A DNA stretch of 64,000 nucleotides from Saccharibacter sp. 17.LH.SD (GTDB lineage Bacteria; Pseudomonadota; Alphaproteobacteria; Acetobacterales; Acetobacteraceae). Position 1 is the stretch's first letter; every line of letters starts with the position of its first letter. The notes under the pieces are model-generated. The model was given only the letters and a program-made list of their open reading frames with translations, did no database searches and was not told the DNA's origin. A program made the position numbers and the translations under genes. The stretch lies in contig NZ_WVHO01000009.1 in NCBI RefSeq assembly GCF_009834805.1, positions 2,501 through 66,500 of the forward strand, in the 5' to 3' direction. This document shows positions 1 to 10,235 of the stretch, piece after piece.

Positions 1-2155
<2,155 letters not shown>

Positions 2156-2232
2156 CACACATAAAACACATGCACAGTAGTCAGTCACATTACTCTACAC
2201 ACCAACCGCACCCCTCTCACCCATACACATAC

Positions 2233-2376
2233 GGGTAAGCGGGAAGACCTGGTGGCTATGGCGGAGGCTCTAAACCCGATCCCATCCCGAACTCGGCCGT
2301 CAATACCTCCAGCGCCTATGATACTGCCCCTCGACGGGTGGAAAAGTCGGTCGCCGCCAGGTCCCCTCGCTTACCC
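2233..2376 (+). other. Processing stem enclosing 5S rRNA
   Basis: GGGTAAGCG at 2233-2241 is perfectly complementary to CGCTTACCC at 2368-2376 and extends the terminal helix of 5S rRNA. Such stems are commonly cleaved by RNase III or RNase E during rRNA maturation; that role is inferred here. Confidence 0.7.
2246..2363 (+). rRNA. rrf: 5S ribosomal RNA
   Basis: The terminal helix is visible as GACCTGGTGGC at 2246 pairing with GCCGCCAGGTC ending at 2363. The internal CCGATCCCATCCCGAACTCG block typical of 5S rRNA is present. It lies about 90 bases after the 23S gene and 25 bases before the initiator tRNA, the usual alphaproteobacterial order. Confidence 0.96.
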
Positions 2377-2388
2377 CTATCCCCCTGA

Positions 2389-2465
<77 letters not shown>

Positions 2466-2634
2466 ATACATCCCCCACTTTGAAGAAGCTTAGATCCTGT
2501 ACGTTCAAATACAGATCAACCTACGCTCTAGACGCACAAAGCTTCTCTCCTCTAAGAGGAAAGACTGCCTTCGGTTTCTTGTATGTTTTTGAGCGCTAAA
2601 CTGTTCGTTACGATGGGTTCTTTAAGGAGAAATT
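2466..2634 (+). other. Spacer between tRNA-fMet and the operon terminator, no gene seen
   Basis: About 170 bases without a credible gene. It holds imperfect hairpins: GATCCTGTA at 2494 against TACAGATC, enclosed by GAAGCTT at 2484 and AAGCTTC near 2538. These are most likely part of the 3' transcribed spacer of the rRNA operon. Confidence 0.5.
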
Positions 2635-2669
2635 AGGACATACCCTGATTAAAGGATATGTCCTTTTTT
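2635..2669 (+). terminator. Rho-independent terminator of the rRNA operon
   Basis: AGGACATA at 2635-2642 pairs with TATGTCCT at 2657-2664, followed by a run of T to 2669. It ends transcription coming from the rRNA-tRNA operon just before the convergent Sel1 gene. Confidence 0.85.
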
Positions 2670-2688
2670 AAATTAGGAGGAAGCTTTT

Positions 2689-3663
2689 TCAGAGTTTGAA
2701 ACCTTGGATATGTAATTTGTTGATCATGATGTTTGCTGGTTTCTCTGCCTGTGGGGTGGCTTTTTCGTAGATTTTAGGTGGGGTATGATCTCCTTCATGA
2801 AGATTCGCCGGGTGTTCTTGTGTGACTGAGTCTTTTTCATAGTTATCAGAGACGACATGACCTTCTTCATGTAAGTATTCCAGCTCTCTTCGTGCTGTTG
2901 AGCTTCCCTGGTCAGCCGCTTTTAGGAAGTATTTAGCGGCTTTTTTATAGTTTTGAGGGACACCATGGCCTTGAGAGTATAGAACTCCTAAGTGTCCTTG
3001 TGCTTTTGGGTTACTTTGATTGACTGCTTTTTGGTAATATTCAGCGGCTTTTTCATAGTTTTGGGGGACACCGAGGCCTTGTTCATATAAGAACCCCAGG
3101 TTTGTTTGTGCTGTTGAGTTTCCTTGGTCAGCTGCTTTTTGATAATACTCTACAGCTTTTTTATAATCTTGAGGAACGCTCACACCTTTTTCATATAAGG
3201 CTCCTAGGTCTGTTTGTGCGGTTGGGTCTCCTTGGTCAGCCGCTTTTAGAAAGTATTCGGCGGCTTTGTCGTAATTTTGGGGGACGCCGTAGCCTTTTTC
3301 ATATAAGGCCCCTAGGTTTGTCTGTGCGGTTAGGTCTCCTTGGTTAGCCGCTTTTAGGAAGTATTCAGCGGCTTTTTTATAGTTTTGAGGGACACCATGG
3401 CCTTCATAATATAAGTTCCCCAAGTGCCTTTGAGCCTTTATGTCGCCCTGGTTCGCTGCTTTTTGATAATATTCAGCCGCTTTTTTATAATTCCTGGATA
3501 CGCCGAGGCCTCGTTCATACAAGGTTCCAAGCTGTCTCTGTGCTGTCGGGTTTCCTTGCTGGGCTAATATTTCAATTTCTTTTGTATCCAGTAGGGGATC
3601 ACTTTTAGCTGTAATAGAAGAAAACCCTACAATTATTGTGCCAATAAGTATATATTTCTTCAT
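2689..3663 (-). CDS. Secreted Sel1-like repeat (SLR) protein
   Basis: 324 residues. An N-terminal signal peptide (charged start, hydrophobic residues 4-18) is followed by seven tandem 36-residue Sel1/TPR-like repeats starting near residue 38, with the pattern A-E-Y-x-x-K-A-A-x-Q-G and L-G-x-L-Y-x-x-G-x-G-V-x-x-N-Y-x-K-A. The last repeat is degenerate and the tail from about residue 270 is unlike the repeats. SLR proteins form helical solenoids that bind other proteins, often in envelope stress, motility or host contact; no partner can be named here. The repeats are very similar to each other at the DNA level, so the copy number may vary between strains. A decayed copy of the beginning of this gene lies at 5388-5532. 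Confidence 0.9.
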   Translation of the reverse strand: MKKYILIGTIIVGFSSITAKSDPLLDTKEIEILAQQGNPTAQRQLGTLYERGLGVSRNYKKAAEYYQKAANQGDIKAQRHLGNLYYEGHGVPQNYKKAAEYFLKAANQGDLTAQTNLGALYEKGYGVPQNYDKAAEYFLKAADQGDPTAQTDLGALYEKGVSVPQDYKKAVEYYQKAADQGNSTAQTNLGFLYEQGLGVPQNYEKAAEYYQKAVNQSNPKAQGHLGVLYSQGHGVPQNYKKAAKYFLKAADQGSSTARRELEYLHEEGHVVSDNYEKDSVTQEHPANLHEGDHTPPKIYEKATPQAEKPANIMINKLHIQGFKL

Positions 3664-3889
3664 TACTGCTCCTAACGTAGGTATCGTTTCTGTGAGTATA
3701 GCGGGATATGTAATATTCTCTAGAATAAGTGTGTATTTCGTTTGTATAAAGAAATTTTTTATCCACCTTACTTTTTCTTCTCTTGAAGAGAGTTATAAAT
3801 CATGGATTTGATATGTTGCTATGTTGAAGCATTTTTGTTCTAAAAGAAAGATTTTATCATTACTAACGTGATTAACCTGATCATTTCGT
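3664..3889. other. AT-rich upstream region of the Sel1 gene, no gene seen
   Basis: This stretch is AT-rich and holds the presumed promoter of the Sel1 gene. Its first 50 bases (3664-3712) are recognisably similar to 5479-5532, upstream of the decayed Sel1 copy. I see no open reading frame worth calling. Confidence 0.4.
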
Positions 3890-4035
3890 TTGCAGAGCAT
3901 CGTTTCAAGGCCACGATAACTGGATTTCATAGGGGCAATACCAACGAACTGCCTAGAGTCAGTTTATCGCGAAAATAATGCTCCTTGGAAACACCCGTCA
4001 AAACTGTTTTAAACAGGGAATTCAATTTTGCAACA
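3890..4035 (-). mobile_element. Possible terminal remnant of an IS6-like insertion sequence
   Basis: Read on the minus strand, the segment starts GACTCTGTTGCAAAA, close to the GGCTCTGTTGCAAA ends of IS6-family elements. About 100 bases further in, a frame reads S-S-Y-R-G-L-E-T-M-L, resembling the S-Y-R-D-L-E-x-M-L segment near the start of IS6 transposases. No intact transposase or second end is visible. The likeness is by eye only, and the call could be wrong. Confidence 0.3.
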
Positions 4036-4040
4036 GAGTC

Positions 4041-4078
4041 AAAAAATGGGGCCGACCGGATAAACCGACCGGCCCCAC
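4041..4078 (-). terminator. Rho-independent terminator, minus strand
   Basis: On the minus strand GGGGCCG pairs with CGGCCCC around a small internal loop and apical TTTAT, followed by six T (A run at 4041-4046 on the plus strand). It would stop minus-strand transcription entering the IS6-like remnant. Confidence 0.55.
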
Positions 4079-4230
4079 TCAGGCGGGACGTCGGTAATAA
4101 AGCACAAGTCACAAACCACAACATACAAGGGGCTGTAAAAACCGCACAAAGCACAAACCACGAATGTGGCGATTGCAGAGGCTCACAAAAGACCCATGCC
4201 AGGACGAGGAGGTGCCGCCGCCTGGACTTT

Positions 4231-4250
4231 AAAAAGGGGTTGACGCCCCC
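4231..4250 (-). terminator. Terminator of the broken gene at 4261-4907
   Basis: On the minus strand GGGG and CCCC enclose a GCGTCAA loop and are followed by TTTTT. It starts 11 bases after the stop codon of the broken gene. Confidence 0.5.
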
Positions 4251-4260
4251 GCCCTATCCA

Positions 4261-4907
4261 TCAAACGATATGCTGTTTCTTGAGGAAAGCATAATCATCT
4301 TCAGGAATCTCAATATGCAGTATGGCATTGAGAACTATGCGCTCTTCGCCCAAATTCGCACGCTTGCGCTTGAGGTCTTGGATCTGGTTGTCTAGTGCCG
4401 CCTTGCGTTTTTTGGGGAGAAAACTGAATCGAAGAAGGTCGGGTGTCGTTGAGTAGGATGTAGTCGTATCATAATCCTTGGCTGCCATGCGCTCTAGTCG
4501 GCGTGCGGTGTTGTTGGTGTCAATAGCAACGTCAAGAGAGGCCACTGCACGTAGCAGCAGGATAGAGTTCCTGATCGATGCCAGCGATCTCCTCCAGCAA
4601 GTCATTAACCGTTCGTCCGTTACGCCCACGTGTCTCTAGCGAATTAGTTCGCCTGACCGCCTTGCGTAGGCTCTGATTAATACGAGAGAGGAGAGCCGTA
4701 GAGCATCATCAAGGGACGTTTCAAAGGAGATGAGGGCCGTGTCTGCAATGCGTTCGATCAGCGATACAATATCGGAGATGTCCACATCCTGGGTGGAAGG
4801 AACATCATACACAGAAACGGTTGCAGACCCTTCAAGTTACTAGTTTTTAGGCGGGTTACAATTTCCCTGCGGATGTCATTGGCTTTGCGTAGCCTAATAG
4901 AGACCAC
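4261..4907 (-). pseudogene. Broken gene of unknown function (at least three frameshifts)
   Basis: A strong start is visible: AGGAGGT, six bases, then GTG at 4907. The first frame gives about 33 residues (VSIRLRKANDIRREIVTRL...), then coding potential jumps to a second frame (SVYDVPSTQDVDISDIVSLI), a third (SLRKAVRRTNSLETRGRNG) and finally the 122-codon frame ending at 4261 with K/R-rich D-N-Q-I-Q-D-L-K-R-K-R. Stitched together this is a protein of about 210 residues, charged and mostly helical. Each piece is protein-like while every single frame is short. I do not recognise the family; the setting between insertion-sequence scars suggests phage or mobile-element origin. Sequencing error is an alternative for one shift but unlikely for three. 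Confidence 0.6.
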
Positions 4908-4978
4908 AACAATACCTCCTAATTTCGGAGATTTACTTAAATCTCAGTTCTGGGTTCGTCAACGCCATTTTATAATTA

Positions 4979-5383
4979 GGTTCTGTTAGAATTTGAGATA
5001 ATCAACTGAAGCAGCGAGGTGGAGCATGGATATGAAAGATGAAGCTGTTTCTGTCTGCCCATTATGGGCAGTAGAAAGGGTAAAAGCTAAAGCTCTCCCG
5101 TGTCCATCTGATGCTACGCAGACTTTTGATCCGAAGCCACTACGTGAGCGGCCAAGGTCCTAGTTCAGAAGGAATGGCACGCCATTTCGTGCTATTCTGA
5201 TGAAGCCAGAAAATGGCTGAAATAGTTCGTCTCAGATAATGTGGAGCTCTCTCTTGTCTTTGGGCCGATCCTCTTTAATCAAGGGCTCAAAGCGGAACCA
5301 TATCCTGTCAGAAATGACACTTTCCATCATACTTGTCCTTTCCAAATAGGAAGAAACGTTATTCTTTAAACTCTAACAGACCC
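4979..5383 (-). mobile_element. Internally deleted IS5-family element (405 bp)
   Basis: Both ends carry related inverted repeats: GGTTCTGTTAGAATTTGAGA at 4979 and, reversed, GGGTCTGTTAGAGTTTAAAG from 5383, flanked by TA on each side (possible 2-bp duplication). The minus strand keeps the start of an IS5-type transposase from ATG at 5330 (D-R-I-W-F-R-F-E-P-L-I-K-E-D-R-P), a frameshift, then W-R-A-I-P-S-E-L-G-P-W. This is joined directly to a later part of the protein (L-G-R-S-R-S-G-F-G-S-K-V-C-V) and then to what looks like the C terminus (L-H-L-A-A-S-V-D-Y-L-K-F-stop). At least two internal deletions have removed the catalytic middle, so it cannot move by itself but could be mobilised by a full copy elsewhere. 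Confidence 0.8.
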
Positions 5384-5387
5384 TAAA

Positions 5388-5532
5388 GTTTCAATTTCTT
5401 TCTTATTCAGTAGGGGGATTTGAGCTATAAAAAAAGAAAATCGAGCAATGATTGTACCAATCAGTATATATTTTTCATTATAGCCTCTAGCATAGGTTTT
5501 ATTTCTATTATTGTAGAATGATATGTAATGAC
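5388..5532 (-). pseudogene. Decayed 5' fragment of a second Sel1-repeat gene
   Basis: This stretch aligns with 3569-3712, covering the signal-peptide region, start codon and upstream region of the intact Sel1 gene. The copy has ATG at 5478, a one-base loss just after it that shifts the frame, then K-Y-I-L-I-G-T-I-I-A-R-F-S-F-F and K-K-E-I-E-T, against K-Y-I-L-I-G-T-I-I-V-G-F-S-S and T-K-E-I-E-I in the intact gene. It stops abruptly at the IS5 element, so the rest of the paralogue has been lost on that side. Confidence 0.8.
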
Positions 5533-5568
5533 CTCATCGATAAATAATTCTAATTGCGTTGATTCTCA

Positions 5569-6762
5569 CTATTTCTTAGTTTTAACAATCCAGATATTCT
5601 TTTTTCTAAGGAAAATTAATATTCCTGTGATTGATAAAAGAGCCGTTATGATTCCACTGAGAAAAATTAAAATACGTCCCGTCATTCCTAGCAAATGGCC
5701 ACTATGCCAGGGCCCTTGTAGCTGAATGATAGTATCCGCTAGTTTTCCTTTTCCGGGAAGAGAATTGATCGTTGTTATGCCTAAGCGACGATCAATACTG
5801 ATGACTGGGCTTCCTAAACCTGTTGCGTCTTTTTCTCCAAGAGTGAAGGCATAAAACGTAATAAGGGTGCTCTTTCGTAAAAAAAGAGCACCAGTGGGGC
5901 TGCTTTTTATGCCGTACTGGCGAGCACATTGCAGCACTGTTTGCTCTGCCTCCTCGAGGGATAAGAAATGAGGCATTGTGCGAGGGGGTGTTGAACATGA
6001 AATGACAGGTGCTGATGGGAAAACAAACTTAATAACGGGTTGAAAAAGGAATGCGCCAAGGGAGAGCGCTACACCGCTAATGGCTATTCCCAATAATATT
6101 CCCCAAAACCACATGGCTGGTGCTCTGTGCAGGTCGATTAATAATCGAAATGATATTTTTTTGTAGGAAATAGCCCATGCTTTAGACCAATTATGCCAAA
6201 AAGATTTCTCCCAGACTGTTTTTGACAATGGGAGTGTGAGGAGTAAGCCAGAAATACAGTCACCAACCCATATGAGAGAGATAAAACCTAAAAATAATGT
6301 TCCATATGAACCAAATCCCATGGAATAATGAAGGTAATAGATAAACGGTATAAGATCGTGTCGTCTTTTTAATTGGCCATTAACAGGGCGTGAACCGATG
6401 ATCTCTCCCGTATAAGGATTAAAAAAGATCTCTTCCTTATAGTTATTCTTTTTTAGAATGAATGCCTTACCGTTCAGCCCTTTTTTGGGATGAAACTGAA
6501 TGGATAAAAGTGATGTATCTGGGTTGGATTTGTGAATAGTACCAATCAATATATTGAGCGGTACTATCGGCTTATTAACGATTTTTGCTTTGAATAAGTC
6601 TGGATTTAACCACGCATCAAGCTCTACTCGAAAGACACTGAGACTTCCTGTAATCCCTTCAAATATTAGAAAAAGGCTTAAAAATAATCCTGTATAGCGA
6701 TGTAATTTTAGGAAGAGCGGGCGGAAATGGTTTTTCCATACTCCGTTAACGTAAAATATCAT
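5569..6762 (-). CDS. PepSY-associated transmembrane protein (PiuB-like), iron uptake
   Basis: 397 residues. A hydrophobic segment near residues 22-42 (H-R-Y-T-G-L-F-L-S-L-F-L-I-F-E-G-I-T-G-S) is the typical first helix of PepSY_TM proteins. There are further membrane segments near 143-170 and 205-235, and a last helix near 365-385. The periplasmic loops contain PepSY-like stretches (F-N-P-Y-T-G-E-I-I-G-S; I-D-R-R-L-G-I). Such proteins accompany TonB-dependent siderophore receptors and are thought to act in ferric-siderophore reduction or release at the inner membrane. The gene lies 57 bases after the receptor gene on the same strand, so it probably shares its Fur-controlled promoter. The C terminus is short and basic (residues 388-397). 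Confidence 0.88.
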   Translation of the reverse strand: MIFYVNGVWKNHFRPLFLKLHRYTGLFLSLFLIFEGITGSLSVFRVELDAWLNPDLFKAKIVNKPIVPLNILIGTIHKSNPDTSLLSIQFHPKKGLNGKAFILKKNNYKEEIFFNPYTGEIIGSRPVNGQLKRRHDLIPFIYYLHYSMGFGSYGTLFLGFISLIWVGDCISGLLLTLPLSKTVWEKSFWHNWSKAWAISYKKISFRLLIDLHRAPAMWFWGILLGIAISGVALSLGAFLFQPVIKFVFPSAPVISCSTPPRTMPHFLSLEEAEQTVLQCARQYGIKSSPTGALFLRKSTLITFYAFTLGEKDATGLGSPVISIDRRLGITTINSLPGKGKLADTIIQLQGPWHSGHLLGMTGRILIFLSGIITALLSITGILIFLRKKNIWIVKTKK

Positions 6763-6819
6763 GCTTCTTATTCTTTTTTCTGAGTATCACTATGATTAAC
6801 TATTTAGTACAGGGTAGGG

Positions 6820-9036
6820 TTAAAACTGGTGTGTTAACGTTACATATCCAGAAAAAGGGGAACCATAATATGATTGGGACCAATAAAGGGATGACCAATA
6901 TTTCTTATTTGTGACGTTGTTGAAGTTTCCAGTAATCTTCCATTTTTTTGTGATGTCGTAATGAAACATAAAATCAAGTAAAGCATAGTTATTTTGTTTA
7001 GCTGTCGTTTTTATTCCACTATCTAATGTATATGTATTACGCATGCGACCCTGCCATGTAAGGTTTATCCCGACATGCAAACGTTTAATCCATGGGATAT
7101 CCCAGGTTAGTGCACTATGGAATGTTTGACGGGGTACGAAAGTACGCACTGCGTGATCGTTCTCATCATATAGTTTCATTAGATTTCCGCCGGCCATAAT
7201 CTGTAGACCAGGGATAATTTGCCCACTTATATCAAATTCTGTGCCAGCAGATTGTGCATTAATGGTATTATAATAAGCTTCTCCATTGGCTAAATATCCA
7301 CCTGGATTAGCAAGATTGTTTTGATGAACGTGATATCCTGTGATGGATAAATTGAGTTTATTGTCAAACCACGACGCTTTGATCCCGCCTTCTAGGTTAT
7401 CGCCCTGTACAGCACCAAGAATATGATGGTGGTTATCGAGTTGCGTTTGAGGATTAAAAATCTTTCCGTAGCTTATATAGAATGTATAGTTTTTGAGAAA
7501 ATCATAGGTTGCTCCAGTGTAAGGCACGGGCTTGGTAATATTATAGTTGCTTTGTACACCATAGCTTTGTCCTGAACTTGTGGCATGGGTGAGGTTAACG
7601 CCTCCAAAAAGATGAAGTTTGTGAGTAATACTGAGTCGCAATACGCTGTAAAAACTTCGGCGTATATAATTAAAGTGTGCTGTGTTTTGACCAGCAGTAT
7701 AGGCAGGTTGGGGATAATTGCCGTCCCAGCCTTCGAGCGGAGGAAGGGCTGTTCCAATCCCTGCACCATAGAGTGAAAGCTGTCTATTGAGGCCGCTTGA
7801 TGTATTCCCTCCAAGGACGATTTGCTGTGTTTGACTTAGAACACGAAATTTCCCTTGGAGAGATAGGTCACCAATCCATTGTTTTTCGCGGCTATTATAG
7901 CGAGAGGGATAACTTTTTAGGCCTAACCCAGTAAGTCGGTCCGGTTGTCCATAAGCGTAAAACATATGGCCGTCAGCTTCTAAAATATGTTCCGTCCCGT
8001 AGAGGCGGAGCTTCCAATTATTTCCTATTTTTTGGGTAAGATCTCCAAACATTTGGGAATCACGATTGTTCATATACGCGTAGCGCGCGGCTGTGGATGT
8101 TGATCGAGAATAATGGGTCGGGGTGCCATCCGAGTTATTGAGAGGGAGTGCTCCCCACATAGAGCTGTTGGGGTCATTTTGCTCCCATGAATAGCCAAGG
8201 CGTAGGAGAGTGCTTTTCGTAATATCGGCTTCTATGGTTCCGAAGACCGTTGTTTTTTCCTGAGAGTAGCGATCAAGGTAGGAATCAGCATTTTCATAGA
8301 CGGCAATCAGGCGCCCTCGAAGACGACCAGATTTCATAGGAGACCCAGAAATATCGCCTACAGCGCGGCGTTTATTCCAAGATCCTGTTGTGCCTTGAAT
8401 ACTTGCCTTGAATACTTTTGTTGCTCTTTTACGTGTATAATTGATGGTGGCGCTTGGATTCCCGGTGGATGATAGCAGGCCATTTGCGCCACGTAAGACT
8501 TGGATATTGTCATAAACAGCCGTATCGATATCGCCCACCTGAGTGCCCTGAGAAAAGGGAAGGCCGATCCCGTCATATTGATAGGTTGATACGTCAAACC
8601 CACGCGCAGATACGTAAGTGCGGTTTGTTTCTACGCGCTGGACTGTCAGGCCTGTTGCGTTGCTAAGCGCGTCATTGGCTGTTTGTAAGGTAAAATCATC
8701 TAAGAATTTTTGGGTTAGGACACTCATCGCTTGGGGTGTTTCACGCAAGGATAAAGGTAAGCGTGTGGCCATGTCGGTTGATCGAACTGTCATAGAGTCG
8801 CTTTTTTCTGTTTGAAGAGAGGAAACGTGCTCTCCTTGAACATGGATATATTCTTGGGATTGACGAGATGAGATGTCTTGAGAGGTGTCTCTGAGCTTGT
8901 GTTTGTTGTCTTTCATCGTTTTGTTTTGATGTAACTTTTCCGCCAATAACTGTTCTTCTGAGGCCATGGCGAAAGGTGACAGCGGTAGTGATAGGGAAAA
9001 AATTATCCCAGGTGTGATCAGTGAAGAGCGTCTCAT
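6820..9036 (-). CDS. TonB-dependent siderophore receptor
   Basis: 738 residues, typical for the family. Signal peptide (residues 1-25, ending A-M-A-S), then a plug domain beginning near residue 95 (L-P-L-S-L-R-E-T-P-Q-A-M-S-V), with V-L-R-G-A-N-G-L-L at about 180 and a 22-strand barrel ending in phenylalanine (G-Y-V-T-L-T-H-Q-F). The layout matches the FhuE/FpvA/ferrichrome-type class that imports ferric siderophores with TonB-ExbBD energy. The stretch between signal peptide and plug (about 25-90) is polar and I see no STN signalling domain, so it probably does not talk to an anti-sigma factor. Expression is probably repressed by Fur through the box at 9071-9091. The siderophore cannot be told from sequence. 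Confidence 0.93.
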   Translation of the reverse strand: MRRSSLITPGIIFSLSLPLSPFAMASEEQLLAEKLHQNKTMKDNKHKLRDTSQDISSRQSQEYIHVQGEHVSSLQTEKSDSMTVRSTDMATRLPLSLRETPQAMSVLTQKFLDDFTLQTANDALSNATGLTVQRVETNRTYVSARGFDVSTYQYDGIGLPFSQGTQVGDIDTAVYDNIQVLRGANGLLSSTGNPSATINYTRKRATKVFKASIQGTTGSWNKRRAVGDISGSPMKSGRLRGRLIAVYENADSYLDRYSQEKTTVFGTIEADITKSTLLRLGYSWEQNDPNSSMWGALPLNNSDGTPTHYSRSTSTAARYAYMNNRDSQMFGDLTQKIGNNWKLRLYGTEHILEADGHMFYAYGQPDRLTGLGLKSYPSRYNSREKQWIGDLSLQGKFRVLSQTQQIVLGGNTSSGLNRQLSLYGAGIGTALPPLEGWDGNYPQPAYTAGQNTAHFNYIRRSFYSVLRLSITHKLHLFGGVNLTHATSSGQSYGVQSNYNITKPVPYTGATYDFLKNYTFYISYGKIFNPQTQLDNHHHILGAVQGDNLEGGIKASWFDNKLNLSITGYHVHQNNLANPGGYLANGEAYYNTINAQSAGTEFDISGQIIPGLQIMAGGNLMKLYDENDHAVRTFVPRQTFHSALTWDIPWIKRLHVGINLTWQGRMRNTYTLDSGIKTTAKQNNYALLDFMFHYDITKKWKITGNFNNVTNKKYWSSLYWSQSYYGSPFSGYVTLTHQF

Positions 9037-9070
9037 ACAAGAACCTCAGAATCGTAGGAGCACTTTATGT

Positions 9071-9091
9071 AAATGAGAATCAATATCATTT
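9071..9091 (-). promoter_or_regulatory. Fur box upstream of the siderophore receptor
   Basis: AAATGAGAATCAATATCATTT is 21 bases centred about 45 bases before the receptor start and resembles the classic inverted-repeat Fur site (GATAATGATAATCATTATC), matching best as two overlapping GAGAAT/ATATCA half sites. Binding is inferred from the motif and the iron-uptake gene. Confidence 0.75.
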
Positions 9092-9370
9092 AAAGTTTGA
9101 AGAAATTGTTTGTCAGAAATCACACTGATTTGTTGTGTGGAAGGCACAATTTTGGTTCGATCAGGTGTGCTTTCTTTATGTCCTTAGAGAGCGATCGCTT
9201 CTTATTTTATAATAGTTGAGAAACGACTGATTTGTATCCGTATTGGCATGACTTATGAGATTATTAAATAAAAGAACTAAACCGACAATGAAAATGATGG
9301 ATATTCTATTGGTTGTTTCGACATAATCAACGAATTATCTTCTAATATGCGGAGATGGGTAATAATGGAA
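9092..9370. other. Intergenic region, no gene seen
   Basis: About 280 AT-rich bases between the Fur box and the terminator of the DUF1460 gene. A small CACAC/GTGTG hairpin lies near 9122. No protein or RNA gene is supported. Confidence 0.4.
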
Positions 9371-9399
9371 AGCCCTATAGTACTGTGGACTATAGGGCT
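9371..9399 (-). terminator. Terminator of the DUF1460/phosphodiesterase unit
   Basis: AGCCCTATAG at 9371-9380 and CTATAGGGCT at 9390-9399 form a perfect 10-bp stem seven bases after the stop of the minus-strand gene. The following minus-strand sequence (TTTCCATTATT) is a weak T tract. Confidence 0.7.
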
Positions 9400-9405
9400 C
9401 TTCTG

Positions 9406-10209
9406 TTAAATGTCTTTAAGTCGAATGACAGTAATACCACGTTTATTGGCGACATAATCCTTTAGAGGAATATCCACAACGTAGGGATGTGCAGAAAGCG
9501 ACGAAGCATTTCTAAAAACCACCGTCTCGCCATTACAAATAGCAAATCCTGTATGAGAAACATCAAGCCCCGGTAGGTTACTATAAATACCGATCAAATC
9601 CCCAGTTCTTAATTGGGGGTATACTGTGTCGAGGGAGGCTGATGGAATATAGGTGATAACACGTTTTTTTATGGAGATACCTGGTAAATAGAGAGAACCA
9701 TCGGCCTTTTGATTGAGAGTTTTTACCACTGAAACGGATTGGGAAGAAAGTTTTTTGGTAATGTCATCTCCAAGGACTGGATAAGGATAACACCAATCAC
9801 TGAGGAAGTGGCGACGTGTTGAGAATGATACTGTATTATTAACGTAACGTGTCTGGACAAGCTTCCCCAAAAACTCATTCTCTGATGTGCTGCTATTAAG
9901 GGCCGTCACGTATTCCAAAAATGAAAGACAGTCGACACTTCTTAAATCCACAACTAATTCTTCTGGCTGGGTGGCGGAGCCGATGAGATGATGAGCTTGA
10001 TAAGGTGTCCCCAAAAGAGATTGAGAAATGGTTTCGAGACGGGCCCGGTTATCACGCTGTGCTGGGAATAATGATGTTAATGTCCTGATGCGGTCTTGAG
10101 TAATTGGGTCGATTTTTGCCCGGTATGATAGGAGAGGTAATTGTGCCGCTGGAGCACAACCCGAGGCAAGAAATGTGCCACCAAGTGCTAAGAAAGAGCG
10201 TCGATACAT
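9406..10209 (-). CDS. DUF1460 family lipoprotein, predicted cell-wall peptidase/amidase
   Basis: 267 residues. The start has a lipobox L-A-S-G-C (Cys18), so the protein is probably anchored to a membrane. The body matches DUF1460, an NlpC/P60-like fold known from structures annotated as N-acetylmuramoyl-L-alanine-amidase-like; the likely catalytic cysteine is C94 in V-D-C-L-S-F-L-E-Y and the histidine H219 in D-V-S-H-T-G-F-A. The presumed substrate is peptidoglycan or its fragments. It lies 26 bases downstream of the phosphodiesterase gene on the same strand and likely shares its transcript. The family call is from motif memory; the substrate is an inference. Confidence 0.82.
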   Translation of the reverse strand: MYRRSFLALGGTFLASGCAPAAQLPLLSYRAKIDPITQDRIRTLTSLFPAQRDNRARLETISQSLLGTPYQAHHLIGSATQPEELVVDLRSVDCLSFLEYVTALNSSTSENEFLGKLVQTRYVNNTVSFSTRRHFLSDWCYPYPVLGDDITKKLSSQSVSVVKTLNQKADGSLYLPGISIKKRVITYIPSASLDTVYPQLRTGDLIGIYSNLPGLDVSHTGFAICNGETVVFRNASSLSAHPYVVDIPLKDYVANKRGITVIRLKDI

Positions 10210-10235
10210 GGTAAAAATCCACTGATGAGGAAGTC

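Noticed and set aside
3102-3347. Plus-strand frame opposite the Sel1 repeats
   Set aside because: Its repeats are a mirror of the repetitive gene on the other strand.
3927-4154. 75-codon minus-strand frame
   Set aside because: No ribosome-binding site, crosses the terminator hairpin at 4041-4078 and the IS6-like end; composition not protein-like.
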